From Telluribacter roseus (lineage in GTDB: Bacteria > Bacteroidota > Bacteroidia > Cytophagales > Spirosomataceae), in assembly GCF_017355915.2 (NCBI RefSeq), contig NZ_JAFEUV020000001.1, forward strand, positions 124,001 through 188,000: 64,000 nt of DNA. Direction: 5' to 3'. Made by a program: the position numbers and the translations under genes. Numbering within the stretch: the stretch's first letter is position 1; each line of letters starts with the position of its first letter. The notes under the pieces are model-generated. The model was not told where the DNA came from, did no database searches, and saw only the letters and a list, made by a program, of their open reading frames with translations. Below, piece after piece: positions 16,233 through 24,544 of this stretch.

Positions 16233-17306
16233 TTGGAAAAGCAGCGCTATACGCATTTTAGTGCATCGGACTTCCTACTGGATGCTGATTTTCTGGCCTG
16301 GGTTCAGGGGCAGGCTCCCGAATCGGACCAGATCTGGCAACAATGGCTGGCCGAAGATCCCACCATGCAGGCAGAGATAAAAAAGGCAAAACAACTCTAT
16401 GCAGCTTTGTCATTCAGGGAAAAGAAAATCAACTCCCGCCAGGTTGACGCTGAATGGGAGAAAATGAAGCTGGTCTTTGAATACAGAGAGGTAGACATGT
16501 ACCCTGAAGAGACTACGGGAAAAAAGAAGGTGCTGCCCGTGTTGCTGCGCGTAGCGGCAGCCGCGGCACTGCTCCTGATGGTAGTGTGGGTAGGGAAGGG
16601 GTACCTATCAGCGGGTGGCCCGGGAGCTACTGCTATGATGCAGCGTGAAGTAGCCAATGGTCAGCAGCTTACCATCAAGCTCACCGATGGTACCGTCATC
16701 AGGTTGAACGCGGGTTCTACGCTGTCATATCCCGAGAAGTTCCGGTCCGAAAAGCGTGAGGTACACCTTACGGGTGAGGCGTACTTTGAAGTCGCTCCCA
16801 ATCCCAGTGCCCCTTTTATTATTCATACCGGTGATGTTCAGGTCAGAGTAGTAGGTACCAAGTTCTCCGTGAAGGCTTATCCCGAAGGTGACGAAGTAAA
16901 AGTGGCTGTAGTAGAAGGCAAGGTAGGTGTCAATACATCGGCACCGGCCTCGGCTCAGCCGGGTACTGCCGCTCAGGCGGAAGAGGTATACCTGACCCCG
17001 AACGAGATGGCCACTTTTGAGAAAGAGAATAAGGAGATCAACGTCACCTCCTTTGACAAGGCTGAATTGCTCGGCTGGAAGGACGGCATCCTGTACTTCG
17101 AGAAAGCCGACTTCACCGAAGTGGTCAGAAAGCTGGAGCGGTGGTACGGGGTAAAGATCAGGATACAATCAGGAAAGAAAGTAGACCCCGAGTGGCGGTT
17201 TAGCGGGAAGTTTGAGAATAAGTCGATTGACTACATTCTGGACATTTGCAGCTATCCCGACCGGTTTACCTACGAGGTAACGGATAGGGAGGTAATCATA
17301 CACTAA
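16233..17306 (+). CDS. FecR-family anti-sigma factor
   Basis: The 357-residue protein has a cytoplasmic helical N-terminus (about 1-95), one membrane segment (about 101-124, LLRVAAAAALLLMVVWVG) and a periplasmic FecR domain: QQLTIKLTDGTVIRLNAGS, then LTGEAYFEVAPNPSAPFIIH and VRVVGTKFSVKAYPEGDEV. The C-terminal DUF4974-type part (FTEVVRKLERWYGVKI) ends the chain. It receives the signal from the STN domain of the downstream SusC and releases the ECF sigma factor. The start appears to be TTG; the product from there has the expected FecR N-terminus. Confidence 0.93.
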   Translation: MEKQRYTHFSASDFLLDADFLAWVQGQAPESDQIWQQWLAEDPTMQAEIKKAKQLYAALSFREKKINSRQVDAEWEKMKLVFEYREVDMYPEETTGKKKVLPVLLRVAAAAALLLMVVWVGKGYLSAGGPGATAMMQREVANGQQLTIKLTDGTVIRLNAGSTLSYPEKFRSEKREVHLTGEAYFEVAPNPSAPFIIHTGDVQVRVVGTKFSVKAYPEGDEVKVAVVEGKVGVNTSAPASAQPGTAAQAEEVYLTPNEMATFEKENKEINVTSFDKAELLGWKDGILYFEKADFTEVVRKLERWYGVKIRIQSGKKVDPEWRFSGKFENKSIDYILDICSYPDRFTYEVTDREVIIH

Positions 17307-17352
17307 CTCGTAAGCAAAGACACATGCAACCACTGGATAGTAGCTAAGAGTA

Positions 17353-17379
17353 AGGTCGGCAACCACTGATTGCCGACCT
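17353..17379 (+). terminator. Hairpin between fecR and susC
   Basis: The 10-base arms 17353-17362 and 17370-17379 are perfect complements around a 7-base loop. No T-run follows, so it may be a weak terminator or attenuator that separates the regulatory genes from the transporter genes. Confidence 0.55.
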
Positions 17380-17474
17380 GTACTTATGGCTTAGGTCATG
17401 CACTGAGTTGGCGCTCCTGGAGCATGACACTGGCCTTATTCAAAACACGGTACGTATTTCAAACACTTAAATAT

Positions 17475-20400
17475 ATGAAATTCAAACTACTACCACAAAT
17501 CATAGCCATGTCGAGGTATACAATGATTGGGGCTTTGGTCCAATGCCTGTTCGTGGGGTTGCTGACCGCGGCCGACCTGAGGGCACAGGAGAAAAGCATT
17601 GAAAACATCTACCTCTCCGCTGATATGCGCAATGTCAGTCTGGAAGATGCTTTCGTTCAGATCATCAAGATGACGGATCTGAATTTTCAGTATGATCAGA
17701 AACTGGTAGCCAGCAAGCGGCTCAACCAGAACTTCCGGAACGAGAGCCTGGGCAAGGTACTTCGTTCTATCTCCAAAGAAGCCGGACTGAGCTTCCGTCG
17801 GATCAACGAAACAATTTATGTAGCTGATAATCCGGGTAAGAAGGAGGCCGTATCAGAAGTAGTGATTCCGGCCAAAAATGTTCTCCCGGTACATCTGGCC
17901 GCGCGCGAGACTGCCAGTGGACTACCGGTACCTTTCCGTACCAATCCTATTTCGATGCAGCCTGCTAACAAAGTACAGATGCAGGCCATTGCTGTAACGG
18001 GTCGCGTGACCGGCGAAGGCAGTGACGAAGGTATACCCGGGGTAAGTATCGTAGAGAAAGGTACTGCCAATGGTACTAATACCGATGTAGAGGGACGATT
18101 CACCATCAATGTTACCAATCAGAGCTCGGTACTTGTATTCAGTGCGATCGGCTATATTACACAGGAGGTGACCGTAGGGGCGCAAACTACGCTGAACCTG
18201 AGCCTGAAGACCGATGTAAAATCGCTGGAAGAGGTAGTAGTAGTAGGATACGGTACCCAGAAAAAGGTAAACATGACGGGTGCCGTGTCAGCTATAACTG
18301 TTGACGACAAAATCACCAGCCGCGCCCTGTCCAATGTATCGTCAGGTCTGTCGGGTCTGGTGCCGGGGCTATCAGTAACCCAGGGTTCGGGTATGGCCGG
18401 CCGTAACAACGCCAGCCTTGTCATTCGTGGACTAGGTACGGTGAATAATGCCAGCCCGCTGGTGGTAGTGGACGGTATGCCCGATGTAGACATCAACCGT
18501 CTGAACATGAATGACATCGAGAGCATCTCGGTACTCAAAGATGCTACCTCGGCGTCGGTATACGGTTCACGGGCGGCTAACGGGGTAATCCTGATTACGA
18601 CCAAGTCGGGTAGAGGGCAGGAAAGAGCCAGCATCAACTATACAGGCTCATATGCCATTACCAACCCAACCCGCGCCTACGATTTTATGGCTGATTATCC
18701 CCGTGCCCTGACCCTGCATCAGCGTCTGGCATCGGTCAATACACTGCGTTCCAACCTTTTCTTTAAGGATGGTACCATTGATCAGTGGATGGCCCTGGGT
18801 ATGATCGATCCGCTGCGTTATCCCAACACCGACTGGTGGGACATAATCATGCGTCAGGGATCTATCCAGAACCACAACCTGTCGGCTTCGGGTGGTGGTG
18901 ATAAGTCCAACTTCTTTATCTCCCTGGGAGTGATGGACGAGAAAGGTCTGCAGATCAATAATGACTACAGCCGCTATAACGCCCGCTTCAACTACGACTA
19001 CAAGATCCGCCCTAATATCAATACCGGAGTGAAGTTCCAGGGGAACTGGTCTAACTTCACTTACGCTCTGGAAGATGGTTTTACGGATGATAACGCCAAT
19101 AATACGGCTGGTTTTGATATGCAGTACGCCATTGCCGGTATTACTCCGTATGATCCGGTCACTGGCTACTACGGTGGTGTAATGGCGTATAATGAGGATC
19201 CTCAGGCCTATAACCCCTATACGCTGTACATCAATAACCTCACCCGCCGGAACCGTCAGGAGGCCAATACGATGATGTACGTAGACTGGTCACCCATCAA
19301 AGGACTGACTGCCCGGGTGGACTATGCGCTGAACTACTACAACCAGTTTAGCTGGAACGCCAACATGCCTAACCGCTCCTACAACTTCCAGACCAATACG
19401 TTTGGTAGCCGGGTGTACGTAGGGGACAATGCCGGTGTAAGTAACGCGACCAATATGGGATACAAAACCCTTTTGAACGGGCGGTTGAGCTACAATACTA
19501 CCATTGCCCGTAACCACGAGATCAGTGCCCTGGCCGTATATAGCGAAGAGTTCTGGTCGGATCGCTACCAGTTTACCTCCCGCAACGACCGTCTGCACCC
19601 GTCACTCCATGAGGTGGATGCTGCCCTGACCGATATCCAGGCTACAGGAGGTAACTCCAGCATGGAAGGACTTCGTTCCTACATCGGTCGTATTAACTAT
19701 ACCGCTTTTGATAAGTACCTGTTCGAAGCCAACTTCCGGGTTGATGGTTCGTCCAAGTTTCTTCCCGGCAGTCAGTACGGATTCTTCCCATCGGTGGCCC
19801 TGGGATGGCGCTTCACCGAAGAGAGCTTCCTGCAACCAGTTCTGAGCAATATCCTGGCTCAAGGTAAGCTACGGGCGTCGTACGGTGCACTGGGTAACAA
19901 CAGTGGTGTAGGCCGCTACCAGCAGCAGGAGACACTGGCCGCCAGCAACTACTTCCTGGGTACTAGTATCGCGAAAGGTTTTGTGAACCAGAAAATGATC
20001 AACCGCGACTTATCGTGGGAGACTACTACGGTATTTAACCTGGGTCTGGATCTGGGCTTCCTGAACAACCGCCTGACTACTGAATTTGACTACTACGATC
20101 GTCTGACTACCGGTATGAACCGCCCTTCGGATATGTCTATTCACCTGACTGGTGCGTACGAAGCGCCCCGTCGCAACATCGGTGACCTACGCAACCGGGG
20201 GGTCGAAGGTAACATTACCTGGAGAGACAAGTATGGCGACATCACTTACGGGGTTAATCTGAATGCTTCTTATAACGCTACTACTCTTGAAAAATGGAAT
20301 GAGTTTCTAGGTAGAGGCTGGGTGTTCCTGAACATGCCTTATCAGTTCCTGTATACGTATGAGGATCAGGGTATCGCACAGACCTGGGAGGATGTATACA

Positions 20401-20987
20401 ATGCTACTCCTCAGGGAGCCGCTCCGGGGGACATCTTGCGTAAAGACCTGAATGGGGACGGCCGTATTGATGGCAATGACATGAGGGCGTATCCACGCAT
20501 TCAGCGCAACCGCCCCACTACCTTGTTTGCTCTGAATACCAACTTTTCCTGGAAAGGCTTTGACCTGGGTATCCTGTTCCAGGGCGCTACCGGCCGCAAA
20601 GACTACTGGCTGAATATCTATAACAACATGAACTTTGGTAACCAGCGCTATGCTTCGGGCTGGGGGCACTGGAACAATCCCTGGTCGGTTGAAAACCGTG
20701 AAGGATCCTGGCCGCGTCTGGGAGGAAGCGGAAACAACCGCGCCGAAACGTCCTTCTGGCTGGATGACCTTACCTATGTGCGCCTGAAGAACATGCAGTT
20801 TGGGTATACGGTCCCTCAGGTACTTCTGCGTAAGGTGGGACTTAACAATCTACGCATCTTCGCTTCATCCGAAAACCTGCTTACCATTACCAAGTTCCGT
20901 GGCCTTGATCCGGAGAAGGATGGCAACCGAAGCGACGCGTACCCATTGAATAAATCTTATTCACTTGGTCTAAATATTGGATTATAA
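17475..20987 (+). CDS. SusC/RagA-type TonB-dependent transporter with STN domain
   Basis: This outer-membrane importer of about 1170 residues takes up oligosaccharides with TonB energy and the SusD lid. The chosen start MKFKLLPQIIAMSRYT gives a signal peptide ending near LRAQ. Then come an STN signalling domain (IYLSADMRNVSLEDAFVQII to RRINETIYVADN), a carboxypeptidase-regulatory-like domain (GVSIVEKGTANGTNTDVEGR), the SusC motif SLEEVVVVGYGTQKKVNMTG, the plug and a long barrel ending SYSLGLNIGL. The STN domain marks it as a sensor for the ECF/FecR pair just upstream. An in-frame upstream extension has no protein-like character. Confidence 0.95.
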   Translation: MKFKLLPQIIAMSRYTMIGALVQCLFVGLLTAADLRAQEKSIENIYLSADMRNVSLEDAFVQIIKMTDLNFQYDQKLVASKRLNQNFRNESLGKVLRSISKEAGLSFRRINETIYVADNPGKKEAVSEVVIPAKNVLPVHLAARETASGLPVPFRTNPISMQPANKVQMQAIAVTGRVTGEGSDEGIPGVSIVEKGTANGTNTDVEGRFTINVTNQSSVLVFSAIGYITQEVTVGAQTTLNLSLKTDVKSLEEVVVVGYGTQKKVNMTGAVSAITVDDKITSRALSNVSSGLSGLVPGLSVTQGSGMAGRNNASLVIRGLGTVNNASPLVVVDGMPDVDINRLNMNDIESISVLKDATSASVYGSRAANGVILITTKSGRGQERASINYTGSYAITNPTRAYDFMADYPRALTLHQRLASVNTLRSNLFFKDGTIDQWMALGMIDPLRYPNTDWWDIIMRQGSIQNHNLSASGGGDKSNFFISLGVMDEKGLQINNDYSRYNARFNYDYKIRPNINTGVKFQGNWSNFTYALEDGFTDDNANNTAGFDMQYAIAGITPYDPVTGYYGGVMAYNEDPQAYNPYTLYINNLTRRNRQEANTMMYVDWSPIKGLTARVDYALNYYNQFSWNANMPNRSYNFQTNTFGSRVYVGDNAGVSNATNMGYKTLLNGRLSYNTTIARNHEISALAVYSEEFWSDRYQFTSRNDRLHPSLHEVDAALTDIQATGGNSSMEGLRSYIGRINYTAFDKYLFEANFRVDGSSKFLPGSQYGFFPSVALGWRFTEESFLQPVLSNILAQGKLRASYGALGNNSGVGRYQQQETLAASNYFLGTSIAKGFVNQKMINRDLSWETTTVFNLGLDLGFLNNRLTTEFDYYDRLTTGMNRPSDMSIHLTGAYEAPRRNIGDLRNRGVEGNITWRDKYGDITYGVNLNASYNATTLEKWNEFLGRGWVFLNMPYQFLYTYEDQGIAQTWEDVYNATPQGAAPGDILRKDLNGDGRIDGNDMRAYPRIQRNRPTTLFALNTNFSWKGFDLGILFQGATGRKDYWLNIYNNMNFGNQRYASGWGHWNNPWSVENREGSWPRLGGSGNNRAETSFWLDDLTYVRLKNMQFGYTVPQVLLRKVGLNNLRIFASSENLLTITKFRGLDPEKDGNRSDAYPLNKSYSLGLNIGL

Positions 20988-20998
20988 ATTTTTCACCA

Positions 20999-22840
20999 AT
21001 GAAAAAAATAACCTCTAAAATACTTACACTTTCTGCTCTGGCAGGAATGCTGGTCTGTGCCAGTTCGTGTACCAAGGACTTGCTGGACCTGGAACCAACC
21101 ACCGAGCTTGCTTCCAATGCTTTCTGGAAAACCGAAGCAGATGCCACCTTTGCTCTGCAGGGTGCTTATGCCTCTATTCGTCCTTTGTTCGATCGTGATT
21201 ATTACTTTGATGGTCACGGTGAGTACGTACGTACCCGTGGTACCAGTGCTACCAGTGGTAACCTGCGCCTGGGCGATGCCTACCACAATGGTAACTACAA
21301 CCCTGTAGGATATGGTGCGAGCTTCGACAAGTACTACCGCTACCTGTACGGGGGCGTTAACCGTACCAACTATGTGATCGAAAATGTCAATAAGATGCTG
21401 GCTACGGCTAGTCCTTCGTCAAGAGAAAACCTGGAAGCCATCATAGGGGAAGCACGCCTGCTGCGGGGCATGGTGTACTTCCGTCTGATCTCGATGTGGG
21501 GAGATGTACCTTACATCAGCAAGGTAATTACTGACAACTCCCAGGTAGCGGATATTACCCGTACTCCCATGACTCAGGTCAAGGACTCTATCATGGCTGA
21601 CTTTACCTACGCCTACGAAAAACTACCCGCCAAGGCACCGGTAGTAGGTCGGGCGGCCAAGCCGGCAGCTTTGGCTTTTCGTGGTAAAATGCAGCTCTAC
21701 TGGGCATCCTGGAATCGTTTTGGCTGGCCCGAACTAGATACCTTTAAGCCAAGTGCTGCGGAAGCCAATGCCGCCTATGCTGGCGCTGCCGAGGACTTTG
21801 GTAAGGTAATAAACGACTTCGGTCTGACGCTTTTCCGGAACGGTGAGCCGGGTGTAATTGATGACCTGGGCAAGGCCGAAAGATTACCCAACTACTACTA
21901 CCTGTTTACACCGGTAGCTAACGGCGATCCTGAGATGATCATGGCCTTTACCCACGGTGGCATTGGTACCAACCAGGGCGAAGAGCTGATGCGTGATGTT
22001 GCGGGCCGTTCGCACGAGGGGTCACAGGCGTGGGTAACGCCGCGTTACGAAATAGCTGATCGCTACCAGTCCCTTACAACCGGAGATTTTGTTGATCCGC
22101 TTATCCCTATGAACCCCAACACCGCCGGTGCCCGCACAAGACCTGGCTCAGCCGTAAATCCACAGAGCTATGCTGACCGGGACTACCGGATGAAGGCGTC
22201 CATCATGTGGGATTATGAAATGAGTGTGGGGATGATTAACCTTCAGCCAACCGGTTGGGTACCCTTTATCTACCAGACCTGGAACCAGCCCATCACGATC
22301 AACGGGGTACGCTATACTACCTACAATACCGACGGATCCAACTCCGGCTACGTATTCCGCAAATTCCTCCGCAACTACGCCGGGCAAGGCCGTAGCGAAG
22401 GTAACTACAACTTCCCGGTCATGCGTCTGGCTGACGTATACCTGATGTACGCGGAGGCTACCAATGCCATCAACGGACCACAGGCCGATGCCATCGCGCT
22501 GGTTAATAAGATTCGCCACCGGGGTAACCTGCCTCCCCTGGCAGCTGACAAAACGGCTAGTGCAGATGCTTTCTTTGCGGCTATTGAGCAGGAGCGTATT
22601 GTCGAATTGCTGGGCGAAGGCCACCGCGGCTTTGACCTCCGTCGCTGGAGAGCCATTGAGCGGGTGTGGGGCGCTCCGTACAGCGAAGGCGTATGGCGCC
22701 GGGATACGCATGGGGCCAACCAGCAGCGCTACTACCAGAATGCGGATGAGCGGACCTATCAGCAGGCTTACATCTTCCGTATTCCTCCCGGAGAGCGTGA
22801 TCGCAACCAGAACCTGACCCAGAATACTCCCTGGATGTAA
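20999..22840 (+). CDS. SusD/RagB-type surface glycan-binding lipoprotein
   Basis: The 613-residue partner of the upstream SusC starts with a lipoprotein signal (lipobox CASSC, Cys24) followed by TKDLLDLEPTTELASNAFW, the usual SusD N-terminus. TPR-like helices include EAIIGEARLLRGMVYFRLIS, and the C-terminal SusD signature is NFPVMRLADVYLMYAEATNA plus ERIVELLGEGHRGFDLRRW. It sits 11 bases after susC. It binds the glycan outside the cell and caps the transporter. Confidence 0.95.
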   Translation: MKKITSKILTLSALAGMLVCASSCTKDLLDLEPTTELASNAFWKTEADATFALQGAYASIRPLFDRDYYFDGHGEYVRTRGTSATSGNLRLGDAYHNGNYNPVGYGASFDKYYRYLYGGVNRTNYVIENVNKMLATASPSSRENLEAIIGEARLLRGMVYFRLISMWGDVPYISKVITDNSQVADITRTPMTQVKDSIMADFTYAYEKLPAKAPVVGRAAKPAALAFRGKMQLYWASWNRFGWPELDTFKPSAAEANAAYAGAAEDFGKVINDFGLTLFRNGEPGVIDDLGKAERLPNYYYLFTPVANGDPEMIMAFTHGGIGTNQGEELMRDVAGRSHEGSQAWVTPRYEIADRYQSLTTGDFVDPLIPMNPNTAGARTRPGSAVNPQSYADRDYRMKASIMWDYEMSVGMINLQPTGWVPFIYQTWNQPITINGVRYTTYNTDGSNSGYVFRKFLRNYAGQGRSEGNYNFPVMRLADVYLMYAEATNAINGPQADAIALVNKIRHRGNLPPLAADKTASADAFFAAIEQERIVELLGEGHRGFDLRRWRAIERVWGAPYSEGVWRRDTHGANQQRYYQNADERTYQQAYIFRIPPGERDRNQNLTQNTPWM

Positions 22841-22879
22841 TTCTTAGACTAACTTAAAACTGATCTTAACTTATTAATA

Positions 22880-23296
22880 ATGAATGCGATGGTAAAATAC
22901 AGTAAAATAACAATCGCACTTTTGTTGTCATGCCTGGTATGGGTAGGGTGCAGTCCGGATTTTCCTGTTGACGAGGACGGACTGCTGGTTACCAACAGAG
23001 CGGAGTGCTATGTGAGTAATTTTGAGCTGCTGGGCTCTGATTTTCAGACGGTCCGGACGAAGAATGCGGTCATTGACACCGTAGCTCAGACTATAGATGT
23101 AGAGGTATTTTATGGTACCGATCTCCGCAATCTGTATCCGCAGTTTACGCTGGTAACGGACGCCAAACTGGACCCGAAAATTACCGGAAAGGTAGACTTC
23201 TCTGATCTGGTTACGCCTAAAGTATATACGGTAGTATCCGGAAACCGGAAGGTAAGAAAGCCTTATACACTCAATATCACTGTACAGAAACGGTAA
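22880..23296 (+). CDS. Small surface lipoprotein next to SusCD
   Basis: The 138-residue protein has a lipobox ending VWVGC (Cys24) and one beta-sandwich-like domain: ECYVSNFELLGSDFQTVRTK, IDVEVFYGTDLRNLYPQFTL and ending RKPYTLNITVQKR. This resembles DUF5018-like domains found in accessory surface glycan-binding lipoproteins. It sits 39 bases after susD and 18 before the DUF4466 gene, so it is probably part of the outer-membrane binding complex of locus 1. The family assignment is tentative. Confidence 0.75.
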   Translation: MNAMVKYSKITIALLLSCLVWVGCSPDFPVDEDGLLVTNRAECYVSNFELLGSDFQTVRTKNAVIDTVAQTIDVEVFYGTDLRNLYPQFTLVTDAKLDPKITGKVDFSDLVTPKVYTVVSGNRKVRKPYTLNITVQKR

Positions 23297-23314
23297 TCAG
23301 AACCACTACATACC

Positions 23315-24301
23315 ATGCAACGAAACTTTCTAAAATATACGTCATTGCTGCTGTCATTGGTGCTACTGATGACAGCCTGTGAGGAAGAGAAAAGCATTAT
23401 TCCACCCGCCAGAACGGAACTGCAGAATGATGTGATCAAACGTACGCTGGGACCCAATATAGTTGGTCTCAATCTGGAGTTTGCCTATGCCATGGCACTG
23501 GCTCCTGAAAGAGGAAAACTGGTCTCTGCCCAGGTGGAGGCGTCTATTCCCGGTGCCGGTGGAACCTACATGGAAAACAAGACCTACTATACCAACGGTA
23601 GCGGCCAGGATGTAGGTACTGAAGTAGGAACAGCCCTGCCCACCGAAGGTAAGATCACGAAGGTGAACTTCACGAAGGATACGTCGGCTTCTACCCTTCG
23701 GTACTACTATGTAATTCCGGAAGCAGCCCGTGGTCAGGAAGTAACGTTTAACTTCTCGGCTACCAGCAGCACCGGTGAAACCGTTACGTACAAAATGGGG
23801 CCATACAAAATAGCCAAGATGGACATGAAGCTGGATATGGCCGTAACAGATGCCGCCGCCAGTTATATTTCTATTGCCGACATGGCGGTATACACAGCGG
23901 AAGAAGCCGCCACAAAGGCCGATAAAATCGACCTTGTATACCTGTACCGTTCTATTCCCGGCATTATGTTCAACCACGCACTGGTTTCGCCGGGAGCCAA
24001 TCCGGAGTATATGCCCGACCTGACGTTGCCAGCCGGAGTGAACCGTAGCACCAAAATCAAGAAAGAGTGGAACCTGCGGGATCAGCACCTGGCTCGTCTC
24101 CAGTTTGGCGTCTTTATTGATGACCTGGACTTTGAGAAGATCAACCTGACTGATATGCCCAACTACGCGCTCAATATGCGGGCAGAGTCGGGTGCGTGGG
24201 TAGAGACGGCTGATGGCAGATATAGAGCCTATGTCTACATTAACTCTGTGAATAACAACGGGAAGAGCGCGAGAATCAGTATCAAGCGCTACGCTCTTTG
24301 A
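23315..24301 (+). CDS. DUF4466-type surface lipoprotein
   Basis: The 328-residue product has a lipobox ending LLMTAC (Cys22) and sequence features of DUF4466: NDVIKRTLGPNIVGLNLEFA, ALAPERGKLVSAQVEASIPG and LRYYYVIPEAARGQEVTFNF. DUF4466 proteins sit beside SusCD pairs in Bacteroidota and are thought to be surface glycan-binding proteins. It is the last gene of the transporter operon and is followed by a large perfect palindrome that separates it from the lyase genes. Confidence 0.8.
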   Translation: MQRNFLKYTSLLLSLVLLMTACEEEKSIIPPARTELQNDVIKRTLGPNIVGLNLEFAYAMALAPERGKLVSAQVEASIPGAGGTYMENKTYYTNGSGQDVGTEVGTALPTEGKITKVNFTKDTSASTLRYYYVIPEAARGQEVTFNFSATSSTGETVTYKMGPYKIAKMDMKLDMAVTDAAASYISIADMAVYTAEEAATKADKIDLVYLYRSIPGIMFNHALVSPGANPEYMPDLTLPAGVNRSTKIKKEWNLRDQHLARLQFGVFIDDLDFEKINLTDMPNYALNMRAESGAWVETADGRYRAYVYINSVNNNGKSARISIKRYAL

Positions 24302-24311
24302 TCCTTTTGAG

Positions 24312-24355
24312 AATAAGGGTTACTGTACCGGCTAGCCGGTACAGTAACCCTTATT
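24312..24355. terminator. 44-base perfect palindrome, likely terminator
   Basis: Bases 24312-24333 are the exact reverse complement of 24334-24355, with no spacer. The arms begin aataaggg and end ccttatt, so each strand shows a T-rich exit. It most likely ends or attenuates transcription between the binding-protein genes and the lyase genes. Confidence 0.85.
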
Positions 24356-24544
24356 TATTAGTGCCTTATAGTAGTAATTGCTGCTTCCCTGTTTGCACCC
24401 ATACACCACATACCACCTGAGCAGACGGTTCCTTGCCGGAAACTAATTTAGTACCAGCCAGAGAGTCTGCTCTTCGATAGTACCAATGACAAGTTCAGTT
24501 GCCGGATTTTGGTAAGCTGACTACTCCTAACCCTAAAAAATACC

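Noticed and set aside
22148-22711. Long minus-strand frame of 187 codons opposite susD
   Set aside because: It is the antisense shadow of a well-supported SusD with full family motifs on the plus strand.
24312-24355. 44-base palindrome as an insertion-sequence end or attachment site
   Set aside because: No transposase or integrase gene, no direct repeats and a position right after a stop codon fit a terminator better.
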